Shown here: positions 16,751-23,981 of the stretch, in pieces
Layout of the letters: each line of letters starts with the position of its first letter
Numbering within the stretch: position 1 is the stretch's first letter
Assembly: GCA_900316675.1 (NCBI GenBank)
Contig: ONDR01000006.1
Location: forward strand, 1 to 64,000
Source: an uncultured Bacteroidales bacterium
GTDB lineage: Bacteria > Bacteroidota > Bacteroidia > Bacteroidales > UBA932
DNA: 64,000 bases
Reading direction: 5' to 3'
Notes under the pieces: model-generated
Seen by the model: only the letters and a program-made list of their open reading frames with translations
Database searches by the model: none
Told to the model about the DNA's origin: nothing
Position numbers and translations under genes: made by a program

Positions 16751-18334
16751 TTAGTCTAAAACGGGACGTACGGAAAGGCCGAAGTAACGATCGGCGGTGT
16801 CTCGGTACTTTCCAGTAGCGACGATGAACACGCACCTGGCGCGGTCTGAATTATTTACATCGCTGAGGGTGGAAGACCAATAATGGCCACGTTCTCCCGC
16901 ATTCATGAGAGTGGCCTCCTTCCAGGTTCCGGCAGCGGGAAGGAAGATGGAGTTACCAGAGCAGGGACCAGTGCCGTCCTTGCGGGTCACGTTCCAACCC
17001 GCATGGTGGGAACCGTCGTTTAGGTAGTCCGACGTCCAATCCCAGGAATAGAGGTCTTTTTTGCGCAGCGCCGTCCACTCATCGTCTGTGGGGATGCGCC
17101 AGTTGCCGCCCCAAATCTGGCGGGCAGCATCGTCGACGTAACCGCCGTCGGCCAGGGATTTTTTGCCGTCGCCGATGAAGTTAGAGCCATTATACCAGAT
17201 GCCCCCTATCTGTTCGTCTGCATAGGTGTACTTGGTGATGTGCTCCCAATTGGCATGCCCTGCCTGCATAAACGCATAGTTGGACCAGGTATAATTGTTC
17301 TTCGTTGCCGTTTCTCCCCAGGCAAAGTAGCCTCCGTAGTCCCATGGCTTCTCTGCTCCAACGTTGCAGGTGGCCCATTTGAGGTTCTTGTTTACACCGT
17401 CGATGGTTACCTCGCCCATATCCACGTAATCGTAGCCGTTATGATTATTAGCCAGCAAGGCATCGCCGTCGGGAAGGATAGTGCCTTCCTGCCAGTCAAC
17501 AACTGATATGGTGCCAAGGGTAATAGCATCTTTACCAACGTTCAGGCCCAGGGTAGTGTACTTCCCGCCTTCCAGAGGAATGTCTTCCTGCGCGGTATAA
17601 ACATAATCTTTTCCGTCGATGGTGACAGTAATCTCTTTAACGCCGGTCTGGGGAACCTGCAGTCCGCTGTAGCTTTTTTTGTAGCCGCTTGCGACTGCCG
17701 ATGCTGCCGGAATGTTTACTGCCGATGCGTCCCCGGTGGCGGTGACGGTCTTGGTCAGGTAGTTTACGGTAGCGGTATTCTTAGCCTTGACGGTAACTGA
17801 AGTTACATCAGGGGTAGTAGCCCACTGGCTACGGAACTTAAGGTTAACGTTCAGCTTGGCCATTGCGTGGTCAAAGGTCAGGACTACAGCACCATCGGTG
17901 GCCTTAACGCCCGTCAGATTGGTGGCAATCAGAAGATCGCTGGCTGTGTAGGCCTCAGGATTCAGTGTGTAAGGATCGGCCGTAAAGTCAGTAATCTCTT
18001 TGGTAGGGAAGACTCCCAGGAAGTAGTGGGGGTCGGAAACCGTCTTCCAGAGCATCTGTTTTTCCGGGGTCCAGTTAGTGCCGTCGAAGGTGTTCTTGAC
18101 ACCGTTCACAACGCGGGTGGCCGGAACTGCGGTAGCATCACCCATCCAGGCGTAAACGGAAATCTGGTCGCCGCTTGTAAAGGTGGTGGCGTTGCCGTTG
18201 TAATTCACCTTTGTGGGGGTGCCGATGCTGGCTTCAATTGTGATTTCTCCATTTTCCAGAAGAGTGGAGTTTTCTTTGGTGCAGGCTGCAATAGCGAGCA
18301 GCGCTACGGATGCGTATATAATGTGTGTTTTCAT
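16751..18334 (-). CDS. Fimbrillin-like lipoprotein with FISUMP-type C-terminal domain (paralogue 1)
   Basis: 527-aa surface lipoprotein. The signal peptide ends in the lipobox AIAAC (Cys18). Residues about 30-290 resemble the fimbrillin (Mfa-like) beta-sandwich family: GDQISVYAWMGD, HYFLGVFPTKE, SDLLIATNLTG, FDHAMAKLNVNLKF. Residues about 300-527 form a FISUMP/DUF1566-type domain with YVDMGEV, WATCNVGAE, YFAWGET, WRIPTDDEW and the end YFGLSVRPVLD. It shares long runs with the next gene upstream (VNYLTKTVTATG), so tandem duplication is clear. Probable surface or pilus component; ligand unknown. Confidence 0.87.
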   Translation of the reverse strand: MKTHIIYASVALLAIAACTKENSTLLENGEITIEASIGTPTKVNYNGNATTFTSGDQISVYAWMGDATAVPATRVVNGVKNTFDGTNWTPEKQMLWKTVSDPHYFLGVFPTKEITDFTADPYTLNPEAYTASDLLIATNLTGVKATDGAVVLTFDHAMAKLNVNLKFRSQWATTPDVTSVTVKAKNTATVNYLTKTVTATGDASAVNIPAASAVASGYKKSYSGLQVPQTGVKEITVTIDGKDYVYTAQEDIPLEGGKYTTLGLNVGKDAITLGTISVVDWQEGTILPDGDALLANNHNGYDYVDMGEVTIDGVNKNLKWATCNVGAEKPWDYGGYFAWGETATKNNYTWSNYAFMQAGHANWEHITKYTYADEQIGGIWYNGSNFIGDGKKSLADGGYVDDAARQIWGGNWRIPTDDEWTALRKKDLYSWDWTSDYLNDGSHHAGWNVTRKDGTGPCSGNSIFLPAAGTWKEATLMNAGERGHYWSSTLSDVNNSDRARCVFIVATGKYRDTADRYFGLSVRPVLD

Positions 18335-18348
18335 AATCTTCTAAAATT

Positions 18349-19935
18349 TTAATATGAAACGGGACGTATTGACAATCCGGCATAACGTTCTTCTGCCATA
18401 ACCTCGCGATCATTTTTGTTGAATTCAAGGTCGTGAGCTACGAACGGATTGTTGCCGCGCTCTGAAGTCCAGTAATATCCGGCATTTTTAGAGCTAAGAT
18501 CTGTGTTATAGCGCTGACGTGCAGCAGGTAAGAAAACAGTGTTTCCCTTGCAAGGACCGTTAATGCGGGTAATAAGCAGTCCATCTACTCCTTTCCCCTT
18601 ATAGTTATTAACCCATTCCCTGCTGTAATTCTTACTGTAAACTGCAAGAAATCGAAGTTCATATGCCGTAGGGATACGCCAGGAACCGCCCCATAGTATG
18701 TGTACAGCATCATCTTCCATGTCTAGATAGTATTTTTTGTCCACAAATCCGTCGTGACCATATCTGGCTTGATCGTTATACTTTATAAGACCCCATCCAT
18801 TAATGACTGACATATAGGTTACGTTATCGTCTTTTACGCAGTGTTTGTAGTTCGACCATGTGTATCCGTCACTTTTACCAGGGCGCCAATGCGTTGGCGG
18901 ATCCTCTTGTCCGTGACCTGGCAGGTAGTACGTTTCTGTTACACCCCAGGCAAAGTAATCACCGCATTCCCACTCGTTTTCCGCACCTAGGTTGCAGGTC
19001 GCCCATTTAATGCCGTCACCCATATCTACATATGCGTGCCCGTCGTGGAGACGCTCAGCTACACCGGAGCTGTAATTCTCGCCGGTGAGCCAGTCATCTA
19101 CTGTAACCGTCTCAAGCTCAATAAGTTCTTTGTCTTTACCTACCATCAGGCCCAGAGTGGTGTATTTGCCACTTTCCAGGGGAATGTCGTCAGTGGCGTT
19201 GTATTCATATTTCTGGCCGCCGATGTTTATGGTAATGGTTCTTACTCCTGTCTGAGGCACTTGAATGCAGCTATAGCTAAGGTCATAACCGGTGGCAGCA
19301 TCGCTAAGGGCCTGCAATGCAATGCTGGTGGCGCTCCCTGTGGCGGTAACCGTCTTGGTAAGGTAGTTAACCGTAGCACTGCCTTTTTCTTTTGCTGTAA
19401 CGGAAGAAACCGTTGGCGTGGATTCAAATTCAGTGCGGAACTTTAGATTTACATTCAGTTTAGCCATAACGTGGTTGAATTCCAGTTCCACGGGATCTCC
19501 GGACGGGGTAATGCCGTCAAGAGATGTGGCAACAAGAAGGTCGCTTGCCCCCTGATTGTCAGGATTCAGAACGTAAGGATCTTCTGTAAAACTGGAAACC
19601 GAAGCGGGAACAGGGTAGATGCCAAGGAAGTAGTGAGCATCCTTTGCGTTTTCCCATTCCATCATAGTGGCGGGAGTCCATTTTGTCCCGTCAAAAGTAT
19701 TGACAATCCCGTTGACAACAGGCTTGGCCGGAATAGAAGCGGCGCTGCCTGTCCAGGCATAAACGGCAATCTGGTCGTCCTTTACGAAGCCTGTAGATGT
19801 GACTTTTGTAGAAGTACCTACAGAGGCTTCAATGCAGATTGATCCTGCAGCTTCCTGCGTAGCATTTTCTTTGCTGCAGGCTGCCAGCGCGAATAGAGCG
19901 GCGGCAGTCAGTATATATGTATTTCTTTTCTTCAT
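18349..19935 (-). CDS. Fimbrillin-like lipoprotein with FISUMP-type C-terminal domain (paralogue 2)
   Basis: 528 aa, same architecture as its downstream neighbour: lipobox LAAC (Cys20), fimbrillin-like region (DDQIAVYAWTGS, HYFLGIYPVPA, FNHVMAKLNVNLKF) and FISUMP-type domain (HAYVDMGDGIKWATCNLGAE, DYFAWGVTE, WGGSWRIPTAYELRFL, YAGLSIRPVSY). The fimbrillin halves of the two are clearly related and the C-terminal domains have diverged more, as expected if that domain faces selection for binding or immune escape. Gap to the next gene is 14 bp. Confidence 0.87.
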   Translation of the reverse strand: MKKRNTYILTAAALFALAACSKENATQEAAGSICIEASVGTSTKVTSTGFVKDDQIAVYAWTGSAASIPAKPVVNGIVNTFDGTKWTPATMMEWENAKDAHYFLGIYPVPASVSSFTEDPYVLNPDNQGASDLLVATSLDGITPSGDPVELEFNHVMAKLNVNLKFRTEFESTPTVSSVTAKEKGSATVNYLTKTVTATGSATSIALQALSDAATGYDLSYSCIQVPQTGVRTITINIGGQKYEYNATDDIPLESGKYTTLGLMVGKDKELIELETVTVDDWLTGENYSSGVAERLHDGHAYVDMGDGIKWATCNLGAENEWECGDYFAWGVTETYYLPGHGQEDPPTHWRPGKSDGYTWSNYKHCVKDDNVTYMSVINGWGLIKYNDQARYGHDGFVDKKYYLDMEDDAVHILWGGSWRIPTAYELRFLAVYSKNYSREWVNNYKGKGVDGLLITRINGPCKGNTVFLPAARQRYNTDLSSKNAGYYWTSERGNNPFVAHDLEFNKNDREVMAEERYAGLSIRPVSY

Positions 19936-19949
19936 ATCTGTCGGCCTTA

Positions 19950-21359
19950 CTAGTTTGCTACAGGACGGACGGTCAGGCCATACCAGCGGCTGTAGCCTGC
20001 TCCATCCAATTGGATTGTTTCAGGGTTAATGACCAGACAATATGGATTGGCGGGGTTGTCATTGAGCGATGATGCCCAGTATGATCCCTGCCCGTCGAAG
20101 CGGTTGGCATCGATTTGATATCCGGCAAATGGAAGGAATATGGTATTGCCTTCATATGGCGATATCTTGGTGGTAATGGTCCAGCCACCTATTCCAGTAT
20201 TATTGTAGTCGGATACATATGTACAGGTGTACTCGTCCGGATTGAGGAATAGATTCAATTCCTCCTTGGTAGGAGTTCTCCACGGAGCGCCCCAGTTAAC
20301 GGTTGCCGCATCGTCTGCCGGCAGCAGTGCATCCTGGGCGGCTCCTGTATAGTTGGATGAACTGTAATTATTCTTTGACGTTGTCTCGCCCCAGGCCACA
20401 AGAATGCCATTGTCATAATCGTTCTCGGCTCCTACGTTGCAGGTCGCCCACTTAAGCCCGTGGCCCATTTCTACGTATCTGTGGTCACGGATATAGCTTT
20501 GATAGGGCGGAATCTTTGCAGTAATTACATACAACGTATGGTTTTTGCCGGCTTCCAGTACAACGTCGCCAATGTTCTTCCAATAATAGTCTCCGGAACC
20601 TATCCGGAATTCTATCTCAAGCGAGCCATTCTTGATTGTCTGGGCCGGAAGTATTGCTTCATAGACGGCAATGGCGTTTTTGCTCTTGGCAGAACTAGGC
20701 TTGTAGCTGAAGGGCATGGGGGTAACATCGGCCGTGGAGTTTTCTTTAACGGTAACGGTACCTGTTTCAGGCTGGAAGCTGAAGCCCAGGTTGGCTCCTT
20801 TCAGCTTGACTGATGTTATGGGGTCAAGAGTCAGTCCCCAGCCTGCATTATAGAAAACGTCTGTCAGGGTGAATGAAATGCTCACCTTAGTCATGCCGTG
20901 GCTGAACTTGACGGGAAGAATGCCTTCCTTGGTATCCTTGTAACTGACAGTTGTCTTTTTAAGGGTAAGAAGGTCGGCGGAATTCAGTTTTTCCTGGCTG
21001 CTCTGGTCTGCCGGAACGGCAAGATCCACACTGCCGGCGAATTCCTCCTTGGTGAATGCGTGGCCTCCAAAGGATGCTGCGCAATAATCTACAGATGCGT
21101 TTTCGTCCTTCCAGAACATCCTGCTGGCTACGTCCCACTTGTCGTTTTCTTTGCGGAACTCTGCCAGGTAGCTGTATTTGTCGTCCGCCGGGCAGACTAC
21201 GTTAAGCCAGAACTCCTGAAGGGTTTCCGTGGTGATGCTGGCCTTGGTGCCGTCAAGTGACGGATCGACCCGCATCGGAATCCCTTCACGCGCAGTCTGC
21301 TCCTTGCTGCAGGAGGCCAGAACAAGGCATGTCAGGGATAATATCAGTAACCTTTTCAT
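19950..21359 (-). CDS. Fimbrillin-like lipoprotein with FISUMP-type C-terminal domain (paralogue 3, divergent)
   Basis: 469 aa from the ATG at 21359, with lipoprotein signal MKRLLILSLTCLVLASC. A longer form from 21374 would overlap the upstream stop and add MTKTS before a typical signal, so the shorter start is preferred. The fimbrillin-like part (about 25-300, with VKFSHGMTKVSISFTL) is more diverged than in the two downstream paralogues. The C-terminal domain keeps HRYVEMGHGLKWATCNVGAE, VAWGETTSKNNY, WRTPTKEELN and WYGLTVRPVAN. One base separates it from the upstream stop. Confidence 0.85.
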   Translation of the reverse strand: MKRLLILSLTCLVLASCSKEQTAREGIPMRVDPSLDGTKASITTETLQEFWLNVVCPADDKYSYLAEFRKENDKWDVASRMFWKDENASVDYCAASFGGHAFTKEEFAGSVDLAVPADQSSQEKLNSADLLTLKKTTVSYKDTKEGILPVKFSHGMTKVSISFTLTDVFYNAGWGLTLDPITSVKLKGANLGFSFQPETGTVTVKENSTADVTPMPFSYKPSSAKSKNAIAVYEAILPAQTIKNGSLEIEFRIGSGDYYWKNIGDVVLEAGKNHTLYVITAKIPPYQSYIRDHRYVEMGHGLKWATCNVGAENDYDNGILVAWGETTSKNNYSSSNYTGAAQDALLPADDAATVNWGAPWRTPTKEELNLFLNPDEYTCTYVSDYNNTGIGGWTITTKISPYEGNTIFLPFAGYQIDANRFDGQGSYWASSLNDNPANPYCLVINPETIQLDGAGYSRWYGLTVRPVAN

Positions 21360-21360
21360 A

Positions 21361-22242
21361 CTAGTCTTCGTCATTTTGGGCCTCTCCGCCGTTGATGGTA
21401 GTACCTTCTTTCCAATTGGAAATGCTTACGTTGCCAAGATCAATCTTGTCACGACCGACAATAAGGTTGACGGTAGTGAATTTGCCACCCTCGAGAGGAA
21501 TATCTTCGGTGTGGGTGAAGACATAGTTCTTGCCGTCGATTGTAATGGTAATGGAACGGACGCTCTGGGGTACCTGCAGGCCGCTCCAAGCCTCGTTTTT
21601 ATCTTTATTCAGTTCTATAGGCGCTGCTGTTTCGTTTGCAGTAGTGGTGATGGTCTTAGCCAGATAATCTACCGTGCCGCTCTTCTTTGCAGTAACGGTG
21701 ACAGAACTTACCGTAGGGTCCGTATCCCACTGGTTGCGGAAGGTGAGGTTTACAAAAAGCTTTGCGGCAACGTGATCGAATACCATATCGACGGCAGCGT
21801 CCGTTGCCTTCAGACCCTGGGTGTTGGTGGCAACAAGAAGGTCGCTGGCCTGATAGTCATCCGGTTTGATGGTGAAGGCATCGGCCTTGAAGTCAGTGAC
21901 TGTGCGTGTGGGATAGATTCCCAGGAAGTAGTGGGGGGTAACCATATCGGCCCAGAGCATGGCCTGGTCCGGAAGCCAAACTGTGCTATATAGTGTGTTA
22001 CCAATGCCGTCTACGACTCTTTTTGCCGGAACGGCTGTCTTGTCTCCGGTCCATGCATAAAGGGTAATCTTGTCCCCGTCGTCAAACTTGGCAGTATTTC
22101 CGGTGGTGGTCACTTTAGAGACGGCACCTATACTGGCCTGGATTGTAATTGTTTTGCTCTCTTGCAAAGAATTCTCCCGGTTGCATGCAATCAGGGTCAT
22201 AACGCCTGCTGTTGCAATAATGAAAAGCTTTATTGTTTTCAT
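21361..22242 (-). CDS. Fimbrillin-like lipoprotein without FISUMP domain
   Basis: 293 aa, lipobox LIAC (Cys20). It contains only the fimbrillin-like module shared with the downstream genes: GDKITLYAWTGDKTAVPAKR, HYFLGIYPTRTV, FDHVAAKLFVNLTF, GLQVPQSVRSITITIDGKNY. It stops where the others continue into the FISUMP-type domain, so it may be the main stalk subunit with the longer paralogues as tips or accessories. That role split is inference. Confidence 0.85.
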   Translation of the reverse strand: MKTIKLFIIATAGVMTLIACNRENSLQESKTITIQASIGAVSKVTTTGNTAKFDDGDKITLYAWTGDKTAVPAKRVVDGIGNTLYSTVWLPDQAMLWADMVTPHYFLGIYPTRTVTDFKADAFTIKPDDYQASDLLVATNTQGLKATDAAVDMVFDHVAAKLFVNLTFRNQWDTDPTVSSVTVTAKKSGTVDYLAKTITTTANETAAPIELNKDKNEAWSGLQVPQSVRSITITIDGKNYVFTHTEDIPLEGGKFTTVNLIVGRDKIDLGNVSISNWKEGTTINGGEAQNDED

Positions 22243-22266
22243 CTTATCTTGTTAATTTATAATCTG

Positions 22267-23133
22267 TTAGTCTTCAGGGTTGAGGATTTCTCCGTTCACT
22301 GTCCAGCCATCTTCCCAGGGGCTTATGCTACCGGAATCGATGAACATATAAGGCAGTAGGGTGTTGAAATCAAGGTTAAGGGTGTAGGTCTTGCCTACAT
22401 CGATGCGCGGAACATCAAGCGTAACCAGAAGCTCTTTGCCATCGGCGGTTTTAATGAGCATCAGGATGTCGTTCCTTTCAACACCTGCGGCTGATGGCAG
22501 CATATTGGTAATGCCATCCTTCAGGGAAACGGATCCCGAAGGTTTGCTCTGCGGAGCACCGTATCTGCCGTCCTGGCCTTTCTCTGTCAGGATTACGGTT
22601 TTAGTAATGCTAAGCAGGGTTTTCTTGATGGACGTAGCCGACGGTACATTGGCTATCTTTAAATCCAAGCTGGCAAGAAGCCTCTGAAGTTTAGGCTCTA
22701 CCGGCGTTACTTCTCCTTCCTTAATGGCGGCGTGATTGACGCTGAACCATGCCTGGGAAGGGGAGGAAGAGGGATTTGCCAGACTGACGGCAACTTCTCC
22801 CATTCCGCTGCCGGCCTTGCTGGCGGGCAGGCCTTCCACAACAAAACCATCGGCCTCTGCCATGTCGGCGGTAACCAAAATATCGTATTCGCCCGCAGGG
22901 AGCATAATAGGCTCCGATGCCAGCTGCTCAGGATTTGCAAATCTCTTTGTGAAAGATGCCCCGTCGCCCTGAATTGAAACTGTCAGTACGTGCGGAACCG
23001 TACCTGCATCTTTGGGATTGTCCCACTGAAGCCCTAACGACAGGGCTCCGTAGCCGTCCTGAAACTCGTGATTATCCTTGTAGCAGCCTGCCATTGCAAG
23101 CATTGCCACTATTGCGTAGATTAGCTTTTTCAT
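22267..23133 (-). CDS. Lipoprotein, possible FimB/Mfa2-type anchor
   Basis: 288 aa with lipobox MAGC (Cys17), then a predicted all-beta protein (LQWDNPKDAGTVPHVLTVSI, LPAGEYDILVTADMAEADGF, LASLDLKIANVPSATSIKKT). Position as second gene after an OMP and before fimbrillin-like genes resembles anchor/assembly proteins of Bacteroidales fimbriae, which are also about 300-aa lipoproteins. Sequence alone does not prove that family. It overlaps the upstream OMP gene by 4 bp. Confidence 0.68.
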   Translation of the reverse strand: MKKLIYAIVAMLAMAGCYKDNHEFQDGYGALSLGLQWDNPKDAGTVPHVLTVSIQGDGASFTKRFANPEQLASEPIMLPAGEYDILVTADMAEADGFVVEGLPASKAGSGMGEVAVSLANPSSSPSQAWFSVNHAAIKEGEVTPVEPKLQRLLASLDLKIANVPSATSIKKTLLSITKTVILTEKGQDGRYGAPQSKPSGSVSLKDGITNMLPSAAGVERNDILMLIKTADGKELLVTLDVPRIDVGKTYTLNLDFNTLLPYMFIDSGSISPWEDGWTVNGEILNPED

Positions 23134-23840
23134 AGGCAGAGACCAATCTTTACGCCGGCATCCAGAATATGGTTGCTCTTGTGCGCGTGTACAGGTATAT
23201 TGTCAAAGCGTTTGCCGGTAAGGCGGGTTATGCCGCCGTAAACCGATGCTTCTATGCTGTTGCAAATGCGGAAGCCGATGCTGGCCTGGCCGCCAAGGCC
23301 CAGATGCCACTTTGTGGCGTGGGCAATCTTTTGCCCCTCTGCGACGTATTTGGTGGCGGTGGTCATTACAGATAGTTGAGGAGATACCTGTACTGTCCAT
23401 CTGCAAGCCTTTTTTGAAAACAGACCAAGCAGGTTGAGGTTAGCCTGAAGGTAAACCTTTTCCCATCTTGTAGAGGTTTTAACATCTTTGTAGAACCAGC
23501 CGGTCTGGTCAAGGACAGGGCTGTAGTAGCGGACACCATCCTGTGAAAGCCAGAACGGGCAGCAGTCCTGTGACTGCTGGTCCTGTTTTCCAAGCTGGAA
23601 GCCTCCTTCAAGGGAAAGGACGCGGCTGAAGCGGTAGCCCTCGTACACTCCGCCCTGGAAACCCCAGTTGGTGTCATGTTTTGTAATGCTGCGGAAAGTT
23701 CCCTGACCGAAGGAGGTTCCTGCCTGAACCCCCACATACCAGGGCTTTTCTGCCCGGGCCGTGGTCTGGCCCCACGCCATAGGAGATACTGCCGCCACCA
23801 ATAATAGTGGCAGTATAAGGCGTTTTTTGAATAGTTTCAT
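23130..23840 (-). CDS. Outer-membrane beta-barrel protein
   Basis: 236 aa: signal peptide ending in AWGQ, then a probable 8-stranded OmpW/OmpA-like barrel with alternating strands (WYVGVQAGTSFGQ, VLSLEGGFQLGKQ, KVYLQANLNLLGLF, GLGGQASIGFRI, SIEASVYGGITRLTG, NHILDAGVKIGLCL). First gene of the fimbrillin-like operon, with a good promoter just upstream. Possibly a peptidoglycan- or pilus-associated OMP; exact family unclear. Confidence 0.8.
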   Translation of the reverse strand: MKLFKKRLILPLLLVAAVSPMAWGQTTARAEKPWYVGVQAGTSFGQGTFRSITKHDTNWGFQGGVYEGYRFSRVLSLEGGFQLGKQDQQSQDCCPFWLSQDGVRYYSPVLDQTGWFYKDVKTSTRWEKVYLQANLNLLGLFSKKACRWTVQVSPQLSVMTTATKYVAEGQKIAHATKWHLGLGGQASIGFRICNSIEASVYGGITRLTGKRFDNIPVHAHKSNHILDAGVKIGLCL

Positions 23841-23882
23841 ATTAAAACAAAATTGAATAATAAATCAGGCAAAAAGCAGGGC

Positions 23883-23914
23883 CAAATTTAGAAAAAAACA
23901 ACTTAAAAGGCAAG
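23883..23914 (-). promoter_or_regulatory. Promoter of the fimbrillin-like operon
   Basis: On the minus strand CTTG (23914-23911), 20 bases, TAAATTTG (23890-23883): a good match to the Bacteroidota consensus. Transcription would start near 23878, about 38 bases before the OMP ATG. No inverted repeats flank it, so a phase-variable invertible promoter is not evident. Confidence 0.8.
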
Positions 23915-23923
23915 AGAAAATAA

Positions 23924-23955
23924 TTTGAATTTCAATGCGGAAAACAGTATCTTTG
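23924..23955 (+). promoter_or_regulatory. Promoter of the FAD/Fe-S oxidoreductase gene
   Basis: TTTG (23924-23927), 20 bases, TATCTTTG (23948-23955): full consensus. Start site near 23960, leaving a leader of about 22 bases and fixing the ATG at 23982. It is back to back with the leftward fimbrial promoter. Confidence 0.88.
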
Positions 23956-23981
23956 CAAGATGGATTTTTGACCCATTTGCG

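Noticed and set aside
23925..23981. Extended N-terminus of the FAD/Fe-S oxidoreductase
   Set aside because: The extra codons contain the promoter itself (TTTG-N20-TATCTTTG).
23841..23981. Invertible (phase-variable) promoter for the fimbrillin-like operon
   Set aside because: No inverted repeats flank the promoter and no recombinase is nearby.
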